DNA of 64,000 nt, taken from assembly GCF_013111185.1 (NCBI RefSeq), contig NZ_WVRE01000001.1, positions 558,001-622,000 on the forward strand. The letters are read 5' to 3'. Positions 28,180 to 36,103 of this stretch are shown one piece after another; position 1 is the stretch's first letter; every line of letters begins with the position of its first letter. The stretch is from Ruegeria sp. HKCCD7303 (lineage in GTDB: Bacteria > Pseudomonadota > Alphaproteobacteria > Rhodobacterales > Rhodobacteraceae). The notes below the pieces were generated by a model, which was not told the origin of the DNA, ran no database searches, and worked only from the letters and a program-made list of their open reading frames with translations. Made by a program: the position numbers and the translations under genes.

Positions 28180-29964
28180 ATGACCTCCGAACCTGATAAA
28201 AAACCACCGATCTGGCGCCGGTATTTCCTATGGGGGATGCCCGTGGCCGGCATTGCCGCAGCCTTTGCTGCCGGTATCATCTTCTGGGGTGGGTTCAACA
28301 CCGCCATGGAAGCCACGAACACCAAGGAATTCTGCGTCTCGTGCCACGAGATGCGCGATTTCGTCTACGAGGAATACACCGGTACGATCCACGATGTGAA
28401 CCGATCCGGCGTAGGGGCTGTATGTTCAGACTGCCACGTGCCCAAGGACTGGACCCACAAGATCATCCGCAAGATAAAGGCCTCGAAAGAGCTCTATGGC
28501 AAAATGGTCGGCACCATCAACACCCGAGAAAAGTTCGAAGCCAAGCGCGTGCATTTGGCGATGAATGAATGGGAGCGGATGAAAGCAACCGACTCTCGCG
28601 AGTGCCGAAACTGTCACGATTTTGAATCGATGATGCCAGAATTTCAAAAACCCCGCGCCCGGCAGCAGCACCTAAACGCGATGTCCGCTGGTCAAACCTG
28701 CATCGACTGCCACAAGGGCATCGCGCATTCCGACGCACGTGACCGGGCCGACGAAGAGTATCTCGAAAAACTTGAAGCTCCGAATCCTGATTTCATTCGC
28801 GAAATCCCCGCCGAATACCTGGCCAGCCTTGAGCGGGTCGAAGCCAAGGAGGCAGCCGAAGCCGAAGCTGAAAAAGCCGCACGTGTGGCGCAGCAAGAGG
28901 CCGTTCAGGCCCAGATCGCCGCGGCTGTGGATGCCGCCGTGGCCGAAGAACGCGCCAAAGCAGCAGGTGAAGAGGCCACAGCCCCCGCAGGTGGAGGCAG
29001 TGATGTCGGGACAGGCATCGATTGGGCGGCTGTTCCAGGTGCGGACATGAAACTGTTCTATCCTGGTCAGGCTTCGTTTGAATGGGTTCAGAACGGCAGG
29101 TCCCACGGTGGCGCGCGGCCGTTGACCAAGGGTGGCGATCAGTGCACCACATGTCACGCTAAGGAACTGGATGCGATCGGCAACAAGATCGTTGCGGGAG
29201 GCGAACTGGAGCCTACTCCGATCCCTGGCAAGCGCGGTGTGATCGACGCAACCGTCCAGGCAGCGCATGACGACGAGAACCTGTATATCCGCTTGCAGTG
29301 GCCGGATGCTGGTCACAACCCTGCCCCGTTTGTCGATGGTGGCAAGATGGACCCCGACAACCAGATCAAAGTCGCCATGATGATCACCGGTACAGGAATC
29401 GAGCTGGGCGATCAGGTGGGCTGTTGGGCATCGTGCCACGCGGATAACTCTTACATGCCGTTTGATCCCGGTGCCGAGGCAATTGCCGCCAATGCGGATG
29501 CGGCAGGCCGACTTAACACTCAGGACACCGTGACCAAATACATCAGCGAAAGCCGAACCGAGGTCGAAATCAAAGGCCGTCGCGGCAAGGCGCTGGGCGG
29601 TTGGGACAAGCTGCAGGCTGCGGATCAGATCGAGCAGTACTTGGCCGACGGCACCTATCTTGACCTGATGCGCGTCTATGCAGACGGCAGTGCCACCAAT
29701 GGCTACTTGCTGGAGCAACGCGTGGTCAATGACGGCGAAATCACGGCCTCGGCCAGCTTGGACGCTGGTATATGGACCGTGGTTTTCACCCGCCCTCTGA
29801 ATTCGGGCGCGCCAGGAGATGTGCCGCTGGAGGCAGGCCAGACCTACACTGTTGGGTTTGCCATCCACGATGACTTTGCAGCCGCAAGGTTCCACCACGT
29901 GACGCTGGATACCAGCTTGGCACTGGACGACGACAGCGCGTTCATCAACGTGGTCAAACAGTAA
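28180..29964 (+). CDS. NirT/NapC-type tetraheme cytochrome fused to an ethylbenzene-dehydrogenase-like heme domain
   Basis: 594 residues. The first 190 are a NapC/NirT quinol-dehydrogenase module: a membrane anchor (about 14-36) and four heme c motifs CVSCH, CSDCH, CRNCH and CIDCH, closely matching the napC product at 52519. A Glu/Ala-rich helical linker (about 215-275) joins it to a C-terminal domain of some 310 residues. That domain has another CTTCH and a CWASCH (C-x3-CH) motif, and strand patterns (DENLYIRLQWPDAGHNPAP, WTVVFTRPL, FAIHDDFAAARFHHVTLD) of the EB_dh/DMSO-dehydrogenase gamma-type heme fold. It probably carries electrons from the quinol pool to NirS. Its place directly after nirS supports that role. 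The domain fusion is unusual. Confidence 0.85.
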   Translation: MTSEPDKKPPIWRRYFLWGMPVAGIAAAFAAGIIFWGGFNTAMEATNTKEFCVSCHEMRDFVYEEYTGTIHDVNRSGVGAVCSDCHVPKDWTHKIIRKIKASKELYGKMVGTINTREKFEAKRVHLAMNEWERMKATDSRECRNCHDFESMMPEFQKPRARQQHLNAMSAGQTCIDCHKGIAHSDARDRADEEYLEKLEAPNPDFIREIPAEYLASLERVEAKEAAEAEAEKAARVAQQEAVQAQIAAAVDAAVAEERAKAAGEEATAPAGGGSDVGTGIDWAAVPGADMKLFYPGQASFEWVQNGRSHGGARPLTKGGDQCTTCHAKELDAIGNKIVAGGELEPTPIPGKRGVIDATVQAAHDDENLYIRLQWPDAGHNPAPFVDGGKMDPDNQIKVAMMITGTGIELGDQVGCWASCHADNSYMPFDPGAEAIAANADAAGRLNTQDTVTKYISESRTEVEIKGRRGKALGGWDKLQAADQIEQYLADGTYLDLMRVYADGSATNGYLLEQRVVNDGEITASASLDAGIWTVVFTRPLNSGAPGDVPLEAGQTYTVGFAIHDDFAAARFHHVTLDTSLALDDDSAFINVVKQ

Positions 29965-29971
29965 AGAAAAA

Positions 29972-29990
29972 GGGCCGGGCGATCCGGCCC
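29972..29990 (+). terminator. Hairpin after the NirT-like fusion gene
   Basis: GGGCCGG pairs with CCGGCCC around GCGAT, 7 nt after the stop codon. There is no T-run, so it may act as an RNA-stabilising or processing structure rather than a terminator. Confidence 0.45.
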
Positions 29991-30018
29991 CTTCCACCAA
30001 GAAGAGGAGACTTGGACG

Positions 30019-30420
30019 ATGAAACCCCCACGCCTTCTTCCCGCGTTGCTGCTCCTGGCCGCGCCTGCTTGGGCGGGTGAGACCGCCGAGCTGTGTGCCG
30101 AGGCAGAAGAGCGTTATGTCGAGCTGTTTGGTCAGCCTTCATCTGCCGTTGAGGACGCCGAAGTGGTGCTGATGTATAAATATAACTTCTGCCCGTTTGA
30201 GCTGACCGTGAAGGCAGGCACAACTGTCCGCTGGGTGAATGTCGACAAACGAACCAGCCACTCAGTTCTTTTGAAAGATGGCAGCGAACCGGAAAGCGAC
30301 CGTTTGTTCCCTGAGGAATCGGTTGATCTGACGTTTCTCACACCCGGCCCGCAGGAATATTTGTGCGGCCCGCATTGGGAAACACAGAACATGATCGGAA
30401 TGATCACCGTCGAACCCTAA
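30019..30420 (+). CDS. Periplasmic cupredoxin (type 1 copper protein)
   Basis: 133 residues with a signal peptide ending AWAGE. The plastocyanin/azurin-like domain has the usual copper ligands: His in RTSHSVLL, then Cys, His and Met in YLCGPHWETQNM near the C-terminus. A good ribosome-binding site (GAAGAGGAGA) precedes the ATG. It is the third gene after nirS, behind the NirT-like fusion, and so is a candidate electron donor for NirS or NorCB, taking the place of pseudoazurin or cytochrome c551. A terminator and a new NNR box follow directly. Confidence 0.85.
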   Translation: MKPPRLLPALLLLAAPAWAGETAELCAEAEERYVELFGQPSSAVEDAEVVLMYKYNFCPFELTVKAGTTVRWVNVDKRTSHSVLLKDGSEPESDRLFPEESVDLTFLTPGPQEYLCGPHWETQNMIGMITVEP

Positions 30421-30447
30421 GGCAATAAAATACAGGCAAAAAAGACA

Positions 30448-30474
30448 GGAGCGTGGGCGCAAATCCCGCGCTCC
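30448..30474 (+). terminator. Terminator hairpin closing the nirS transcription unit
   Basis: GGAGCGTGGG pairs with CCCGCGCTCC (one G-T wobble) around a 7-nt loop. It is followed without a gap by TTAACTTTT, which is also the first half of the next NNR box, so the end of one unit and the control site of the next are fused. Confidence 0.7.
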
Positions 30475-30488
30475 TTAACTTTTGTCAA
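30475..30488 (+). promoter_or_regulatory. NNR/DNR box of the heme d1 (nirE-N) operon
   Basis: TTAACTTTTGTCAA (TTAAC-N4-GTCAA) ends 120 nt before the nirE ATG, a longer leader than at the other operons. Confidence 0.8.
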
Positions 30489-30608
30489 GGAGGTTGGTTT
30501 GCGATTGCGCCACCTTGCTCTCATGACACGCCCGGCAGGCCCAGCGACGTCCCTATTGCGCAAGGCAGATTCGGGTTTCGATGACATTCAGACCAAGCGA
30601 GTTTGCAC

Positions 30609-31370
30609 ATGAGCGGTAAGGTTTTTCTGATTGGCGCAGGCCCTGGCGATCCCGAGTTGATGACCCTACGTGCACTACGGATGCTGCAAGAAGCAGATGT
30701 GGTGGTCTATGATCGGCTGGTGTCTGCCGACATCCTGAACCTTCACGCGGAAGGCGCACGGCTGATCCCGGTTGGCAAAGCCCCCAAGTGCCATACGGTT
30801 CCACAAGACCGCATCAACGACATTCTGCTCGAAGAGGCCAGTGCGGGTCACACGGTTGCCCGTCTCAAAGGCGGTGACCCGATGATCTTTGGCCGCGGCT
30901 CAGAGGAGGCCGCCTATCTGATGGCCCACGGTGTTGCTGTCGAATATGCGCCTGGCATTACGGCGGCACAGGGTGCGTCCGCTTCTACCGGCGTTCCGCT
31001 GACCCATCGCGGGCTGGCGACCTCGGTGCAGTATGTCACCGGGCACCGTCAAGCTGACAAGGTGCTGGACCTCGACTGGAAACGTCTGGCCGATCCGGAT
31101 TCGACGCTGGTGGTTTACATGGGGGTTGCCAATATCGGCCAGATCGCCATGGGCCTGATGACTGAAAACCTTCCCGGGTCCACACCGGTTCTGGCTGTGG
31201 GCAAAGCGACCACACCGGATGAAAGCCGCATGGTATCTCGGCTGGACCAATTGGCTACCGACGTGCGCGAGGCCGGGTTGAAAGCACCCACGCTCTTCAT
31301 AATTGGCAAGGTTGTGTCGCTTTACGCAGAACGGCCTGTGGCCGAGCTTTTGGAGCAAGCCAATGGCTAA
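30609..31370 (+). CDS. nirE: Uroporphyrinogen-III C-methyltransferase NirE
   Basis: 253 residues from the ATG giving MSGKVFLIGAGPGDPE. It is the SUMT fold: the glycine-rich VFLIGAGPGDPELMTLRA at the N-terminus, VVVYDRLVS, then ARLKGGDPMIFGRGSEEA and the central VPLTHRGLATSV. The enzyme uses two S-adenosylmethionine molecules to make precorrin-2, the first committed step toward siroheme and heme d1. As the head of nirE-C-F-DL-G-H-J-N it is assigned to heme d1 rather than cobalamin or siroheme supply. No dehydrogenase/chelatase domain is fused. It overlaps nirC by 8 nt. Confidence 0.93.
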   Translation: MSGKVFLIGAGPGDPELMTLRALRMLQEADVVVYDRLVSADILNLHAEGARLIPVGKAPKCHTVPQDRINDILLEEASAGHTVARLKGGDPMIFGRGSEEAAYLMAHGVAVEYAPGITAAQGASASTGVPLTHRGLATSVQYVTGHRQADKVLDLDWKRLADPDSTLVVYMGVANIGQIAMGLMTENLPGSTPVLAVGKATTPDESRMVSRLDQLATDVREAGLKAPTLFIIGKVVSLYAERPVAELLEQANG

Positions 31371-31743
31371 GCTGGGGTGCAGAACAGGTGCGATAAGCTG
31401 TGGCGTACAGCGCCCTGTCGCGCGGCGGCACTCGGTGCCTTCGGTGTTGCTGACAACGGCTGTTCTCATTGCGACATCCGCCTTCGCCGCTGACACCCTC
31501 GACCCCAACGCCCTGAAACACCTTGTCCACCAGGACTGCGGCTCTTGCCACGGTTTGTCGCTTAAAGGCGGTCTCGGCCCCGATCTGCGCAGCGAGACGT
31601 TGAAACATTATGATGCGGACGTCCTGACCGGCGTCATCCTTGACGGCATCCCAGACACCGCGATGCCCCCCTGGCGGCCCCTGATCAGCGAAGAAGAGGC
31701 CGAATGGATTGCCCGCTACCTGCTGGAACAGGAGGCACAATGA
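31363..31743 (+). CDS. nirC: Periplasmic c-type cytochrome NirC
   Basis: 126 residues from the ATG that overlaps the nirE stop by 8 nt. A signal peptide (VLLTTAVLIATSAFAAD) precedes a small cytochrome domain with the single heme c motif CGSCH, the segment GGLGPDLRSETLK and a late methionine (TAMPPW) as probable axial ligand. NirC (cytochrome c55x) is thought to serve as electron partner in heme d1 maturation or for NirS itself. The segment after the heme resembles the cytochrome domain of NirN downstream (GGVGPALIPETLK). It overlaps nirF by 4 nt. Confidence 0.9.
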   Translation: MAKLGCRTGAISCGVQRPVARRHSVPSVLLTTAVLIATSAFAADTLDPNALKHLVHQDCGSCHGLSLKGGLGPDLRSETLKHYDADVLTGVILDGIPDTAMPPWRPLISEEEAEWIARYLLEQEAQ

Positions 31744-32885
31744 AACACCTCATACTCGGCCTTGCAGCCTCATTGATGTTGACCACCGCACATGCCGAAC
31801 CCACAGCGACCGGCGATCTTGGTCTTGTGATCGAACGCGCCAAGGGATCGGTCCTTTTGGTCGATCAATCCGACCGTGCAGCTCTGGCCCGTATCGAAGG
31901 CTTGGGCGATTTGTCCCATGCCTCGCTGGTCTATTCGCCCGATGAACGCTTTGCCTATGTCTTTGGCCGTGACGGCGGGCTGACCAAGGTTGACATCGTC
32001 ACCCGCCAGATCGTGAACCGCGTTGTTCAAGCGGGCAACGCCATTGGCGGTGCCATCTCGGACGACGGAACACTTGTTGCCGTGTCGAACTACGAACCCG
32101 GTGGTGTGCGGGTGTTTGATGCTGACACGTTGGAAATGGTTGCGGACATACCCACCGACAGCAAAACCATCGGTCTTGTGGACGCGCCAGGACGTCGGTT
32201 TGTCTTCACCATGTGGGACACGGGCGAGACATGGATTGCCGATTTCGCCAAAGGCGAGCCCGCGATCACCAAGATACCTGACATGGGCAAGAACCCCTAT
32301 GACGCGCTGATCACCGCCAATGGCCGCACCTATATCACCGGCCTGTTTGGCGAAGACGGCCTGACCGCGCTTGATCTGTGGGCCGACACCCTGGAACCCA
32401 TCCGTGTGCTGCCTGACTATGGGCGCGGGCAAGAGGAAATGCCCGTCTACAAGATGCCTCATCTGGAAGGCTGGGCGCTGACCGGGCGCGAATTCGTGCT
32501 GCCTGCAGTGGGTCATCACGAGGTGCTCTGGGTCGATGCCGACACTTTGTCGGAAACCGGGCGTACCAAGACACACGGCCAGCCGGTCTTTGCCATGGCC
32601 CGCCCTGATGGACGGCAAGTCTGGGTGAATTTCGCCCACCCGTTGAACGATACCATTCAAGTGATCGATAGCGTCAGCAAGGAGATCATTCACGAATTCA
32701 AACCCGGCCCCGCCGTGCTGCATATGGAATTCACGCCGCGCGGGCATGAAGTCTGGATCAGCGTGCGCGATGCCAACAAGGTGATGGTCTACGACACGCA
32801 AACGTTTGAGAAATTGCGCGAAATCGATGCCGACAGCCCTTCGGGCATCTTCTTCACGGCCCGCGCGCACAAAACGGGGCTTTGA
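31740..32885 (+). CDS. nirF: Heme d1 biosynthesis protein NirF
   Basis: 381 residues from the ATG overlapping the nirC stop. A signal sequence (MKHLILGLAASLMLTTAHA) is followed by a propeller related to the d1 domain of NirS and NirN but without a cytochrome c domain. Typical segments are SPDERFAYVFGRDGGLTKVD, YEPGGVRVFDADTLEMV and HMEFTPRGHEVWISVRDANKVMVYD. NirF is periplasmic and acts late in heme d1 synthesis, probably with NirN on the dihydro-heme d1 precursor. It is followed after 3 nt by the NirDL gene. Confidence 0.94.
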   Translation: MKHLILGLAASLMLTTAHAEPTATGDLGLVIERAKGSVLLVDQSDRAALARIEGLGDLSHASLVYSPDERFAYVFGRDGGLTKVDIVTRQIVNRVVQAGNAIGGAISDDGTLVAVSNYEPGGVRVFDADTLEMVADIPTDSKTIGLVDAPGRRFVFTMWDTGETWIADFAKGEPAITKIPDMGKNPYDALITANGRTYITGLFGEDGLTALDLWADTLEPIRVLPDYGRGQEEMPVYKMPHLEGWALTGREFVLPAVGHHEVLWVDADTLSETGRTKTHGQPVFAMARPDGRQVWVNFAHPLNDTIQVIDSVSKEIIHEFKPGPAVLHMEFTPRGHEVWISVRDANKVMVYDTQTFEKLREIDADSPSGIFFTARAHKTGL

Positions 32886-32888
32886 CGG

Positions 32889-33878
32889 ATGCAGCATATC
32901 ACCGACCCAATCGATTGCCGCCTGTTGGACGACTTTCAGCGCGATTTCCCGATCACAGAGCGCCCTTTTCAAGTGCTGGGAGACGCGCTGGGATTGGACG
33001 AAACCGAAGTACTTGACCGGCTGACCCGGATGCGTGCCACCGGCCGCATCACGCGGGTTGGCGCAACCATCACGCCCGGCGCGGTGACGGCCAGCACTCT
33101 GGCAGCTGTGTCCGCCCCGGAAAATCGGTTGGAAGAAGTTGCCGCCCTGATCGATGCCGAACCTGGGGTGAACCACAATTACCAGCGAGAGGATGCCTGG
33201 AACCTTTGGTTTGTCGCAACAGGCCCGGACCGGGAACATGTCAACGAGACACTGGCCCGGATCAGCCGGACCTCGGGGTTGCAGGTGCTGGATCTGCGTC
33301 TTGTCCGGCCGTTCAACGTGGACCTTGGGTTTCGCATGACTGCTGGCGCCAAGAACGTCCCTAGTGCGCGCAAAGTCGACGCATCGGCCATGCGCGACGG
33401 AGATCGTTGCTTGCTGCAGACACTCAGTTCGGGCCTGTCACTGGTCGCAGAGCCCTATGAGGCTCTGGCTCGTTCATTGAACCGGAACGTGAATGATGTG
33501 ATGGCGCGGATCGTTGCCTTGCACTCCGCCGGTATCATTTCACGGCTCGGCGTTATCGTGCGCCACCGGGCACTGGGGTGGTCCGCCAACGCGATGGTCG
33601 TTTGGGATTTGCCAGCGGAACAAATTGACACGGCCGGTCCGGCGCTGGCCGCCTATCCCGGTGTCACGCTGTGCTATGAGCGAAATCCGGTTGAAGATGT
33701 CTGGCCCTATCGCCTCTATTCGATGATCCACGCCCGGACCCGGAACGAGGCTCTGGGTGTGCTGGCTGGCGCGATGGAGTTGCCCGAGTTGGCCGGCGCG
33801 CGGAACAAAGTTTTGTTTTCGACCCGCTGTTTCAAGCAGACCGGAGCCTTGATTCAAGCGCGGGAGGTTGCCGCATGA
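32889..33878 (+). CDS. nirDL: Siroheme decarboxylase NirD-NirL fusion
   Basis: 329 residues made of two AsnC/Lrp-like halves. The NirD-like half (about 1-155) starts with an HTH-like fold and has the motif GVNHNYQREDAWNLWF. The NirL-like half (about 170-329) has GVTLCYERNPVEDVWPYRLY. Together with the separate NirG and NirH that follow, this gives the four-part siroheme decarboxylase that removes two acetate side chains to give 12,18-didecarboxysiroheme. The DL fusion is known from Paracoccus-type clusters, whereas pseudomonads have separate genes. It overlaps nirG by 4 nt. Confidence 0.92.
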   Translation: MQHITDPIDCRLLDDFQRDFPITERPFQVLGDALGLDETEVLDRLTRMRATGRITRVGATITPGAVTASTLAAVSAPENRLEEVAALIDAEPGVNHNYQREDAWNLWFVATGPDREHVNETLARISRTSGLQVLDLRLVRPFNVDLGFRMTAGAKNVPSARKVDASAMRDGDRCLLQTLSSGLSLVAEPYEALARSLNRNVNDVMARIVALHSAGIISRLGVIVRHRALGWSANAMVVWDLPAEQIDTAGPALAAYPGVTLCYERNPVEDVWPYRLYSMIHARTRNEALGVLAGAMELPELAGARNKVLFSTRCFKQTGALIQAREVAA

Positions 33879-34324
33879 CTCTGGACGACAAAGACCGCGC
33901 GATCCTGAACCGGATGCAGGACGATCTGCCGCTCACCTCTCATCCTTATGCGGCAGTGGCCGACGAGCTTGGCCTGTCCGAAACCGAGCTGCTGGAGCGT
34001 CTGACACGGCTGAAGGAAGACCGTGTCATCACACGCTTTGGTCCGTTTTTCGACGCTGCTGCTATGGGCGGGGCCTTCTGCCTTTGCGCCATGGCTGTTC
34101 CGGCTGAAAATTTCGAAACCGTCCTGACGAAAGTCAATGCACACCCGGAGGTCGCCCATAATTATGAACGTACGCACCGGCTGAACATGTGGTTCGTGCT
34201 GGCCACCGAAACACCTGCGGGGATCGAGGCCGCCGCCGATGCCATCGAACGGGAAACGGGGATCGATGTTCTCCGTTTCCCCAAACTCCAGGAATTTTTC
34301 ATTGGCTTCCGGGTGGCAGCATGA
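33875..34324 (+). CDS. nirG: Siroheme decarboxylase subunit NirG
   Basis: 149 residues of the Lrp/AsnC-like fold. Residues 1-60 form the HTH-like part (LGLSETELLERLTRLKEDRVITRFG), followed by the RAM-like ferredoxin fold with the conserved EVAHNYERTHRLNMWFVLATE. The HNYER stretch matches the active-site region shared by all Nir D/L/G/H subunits. It starts at an ATG overlapping the nirDL stop and ends overlapping nirH, so stoichiometric expression is expected. DNA binding is not its role despite the regulator-like fold. Confidence 0.92.
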   Translation: MTLDDKDRAILNRMQDDLPLTSHPYAAVADELGLSETELLERLTRLKEDRVITRFGPFFDAAAMGGAFCLCAMAVPAENFETVLTKVNAHPEVAHNYERTHRLNMWFVLATETPAGIEAAADAIERETGIDVLRFPKLQEFFIGFRVAA

Positions 34325-34803
34325 TCGATACAACCGACAGACAGATTATCGAGGCGTTGCAAGGGGGCTTACCCTTGTCGCCGACCCCGTATGCGCAGGT
34401 TGCCAAGGATCTTGGGCTACAGGAAACCGATCTGCTTGAACGGCTGACAGCCCTGAAAGCACGGGGTGTGATCCGTCGCATTGCTGCGGCACCCAATCAC
34501 TACAAACTGGGCATGACCTCGAACGGCATGACGGTTTGGGATGTGGACGATGCCTGCATCACCAAGCTGGGTGCACAGATCGGTGCGCTGCCCTTTGTGA
34601 CCCATTGTTATGAACGGCCCCGCGCCCTGCCCGACTGGCCTTACAACCTGTTTGCCATGGTGCATGGCACCAACTGCGATGAGGTTGAACAAAAGCGCGC
34701 CGAGATCGCCGCAATTCTGGGCGACGCCTGCCGGGCCAAGGATATCCTTTATTCCACGCGCATCTTGAAAAAGACCGGGCTGCGCCTGAAAAAGAAAGGC
34801 TGA
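34321..34803 (+). CDS. nirH: Siroheme decarboxylase subunit NirH
   Basis: 160 residues from the ATG that overlaps the nirG stop; a longer open frame upstream lies within nirG and is rejected. The HTH-like part has LGLQETDLLERLTALKARGVIRRIA, and the second half carries FVTHCYERPRALPDWPYNLFAMVHG. The HCYERP and DWPYNL pattern matches NirH/NirL proteins. It completes the DL-G-H decarboxylase set. nirJ follows after 3 nt. Confidence 0.92.
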   Translation: MIDTTDRQIIEALQGGLPLSPTPYAQVAKDLGLQETDLLERLTALKARGVIRRIAAAPNHYKLGMTSNGMTVWDVDDACITKLGAQIGALPFVTHCYERPRALPDWPYNLFAMVHGTNCDEVEQKRAEIAAILGDACRAKDILYSTRILKKTGLRLKKKG

Positions 34804-34806
34804 GAC

Positions 34807-36024
34807 ATGTTCCGCCTGACAGAGTACATGCACCAACTGGTCAACCCGACCCCGGTGCGCAAACGCCGCCCGGGCCCAGTGAAGCCGGTGGTGATCTGGA
34901 ACCTGACGCGACGCTGCAACCTGAAGTGCCGCCATTGCTATACCGTCTCAGCAGATGTGGCGTTCCCCGGTGAGCTCAGCCATGAGCAAGCCATGGTAAC
35001 CCTTGAGGATCTTGGCCAGTTTCGCGTCCCGGCCTTGATCCTCTCGGGTGGGGAGCCGCTTGACCGGTTCGATTTCTTCGACATCGCCAAACGTGCCCGC
35101 AATCTGGTGCCTATGCTGGCTTTGTCGACCAACGGCACGCGGATTTACGAGGAAACCGCCGATATGATTGCCGATGTGGGGTTCAACTATGTGGGCATCT
35201 CTCTGGACGGAATTGGAGCAACGAATGACTGGTTTCGTGGCGTCGAAGGCGCTTTTGCTGACGCCTTGCGCGGTGTGCGTGAATGCAAGAAACGTGGCAT
35301 CAAGGTCGGCCTTCGGTTCTGCCTGACCGAAGGCACGCAGCATCACTTGCCTGACTTGCTGAAGCTCTGTGATGAAGAAGGGGTCGACAAGTTCTACTTG
35401 TCTCACCTCGTCTATGCCGGGCGGGGCGACAAGAACCGAGGCGAAGACGCCGCACATCAACTTACTCGCAAGGGATTGGACCTGCTGTTGGAGTGCGCGT
35501 GGGAAGCCGCGTCAGGCGGGCGACCGTTGGATATCGTGACGGGCAACAATGACGCCGATGCAGGGTATTTCCTGAACTGGATCCGTGCGCACTTTGATGC
35601 CGAAAAGGCCGCGCATGTGCGTACGCATCTGGCCGCATGGGGTGGAAACTCCAGCGGGTTGGGAGTCGCCAATATCGACAATCTGGGTCGGGTTCATCCG
35701 GACACCTATTGGTCCGATTACACGGTCGGCAACGTGAAAACCAAACCGTTTTCCGAGCTTTGGACCAGCGATGACCCGATGCTGGCCATGTTACGGACCC
35801 GTCCTCGCCCACTGAAAGGTCGCTGCGGTGCGTGTGAGCTGAAGGACGTCTGCGGTGGCAACACGCGTATTCGCGCCTTGCAACTGACAGGCGATCCCTG
35901 GGCCGAAGATCCGGCCTGTTACCTGTCTAACGAAGAAATCGGCGTGGATGACACAGGAGAGCGCCTGCAGGTCACGCCGTTCCGGGGGAAAAGCCATGAT
36001 CCGGCGCATCAGTTCTTTGGATAA
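34807..36024 (+). CDS. nirJ: Heme d1 biosynthesis radical SAM protein NirJ
   Basis: 405 residues. The radical SAM cluster motif is CNLKCRHCY at about residues 38-46, followed by [14 protein letters not shown]. The C-terminal SPASM-like region holds further cluster cysteines in [13 protein letters not shown] and in DPACYL. NirJ replaces two propionate side chains of didecarboxysiroheme by oxo groups. It is followed by a 73-nt gap that contains a dispersed repeat, then nirN. Confidence 0.95.
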   Translation: MFRLTEYMHQLVNPTPVRKRRPGPVKPVVIWNLTRRCNLKCRHCYTVSADVAFPGELSHEQAMVTLEDLGQFRVPALILSGGEPLDRFDFFDIAKRARNLVPMLALSTNGTRIYEETADMIADVGFNYVGISLDGIGATNDWFRGVEGAFADALRGVRECKKRGIKVGLRFCLTEGTQHHLPDLLKLCDEEGVDKFYLSHLVYAGRGDKNRGEDAAHQLTRKGLDLLLECAWEAASGGRPLDIVTGNNDADAGYFLNWIRAHFDAEKAAHVRTHLAAWGGNSSGLGVANIDNLGRVHPDTYWSDYTVGNVKTKPFSELWTSDDPMLAMLRTRPRPLKGRCGACELKDVCGGNTRIRALQLTGDPWAEDPACYLSNEEIGVDDTGERLQVTPFRGKSHDPAHQFFG

Positions 36025-36066
36025 CCCCTCCCTGTTCCGGCAAATCGTGCCACCTGTGGAGCCTGT

Positions 36067-36103
36067 GGGAGCCTCCGGCGGGAGTATTTGGAAAAAGATG
36101 AAG
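36067..36103 (+). repeat. Roseobacter-type dispersed repeat, copy B, overlapping the nirN start
   Basis: This copy begins GGGAGCCTCCGGCGGGAGTA and continues TTTGGAAAAAGATGAAG. It differs from copy A (18391-18426) only in the TTTGTGAAAA / TTTGGAAAAA part and the last base. The ATG in its GATGAAG end is the nirN start codon, and its GGAAAAAG may serve as the ribosome-binding site. Confidence 0.75.
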
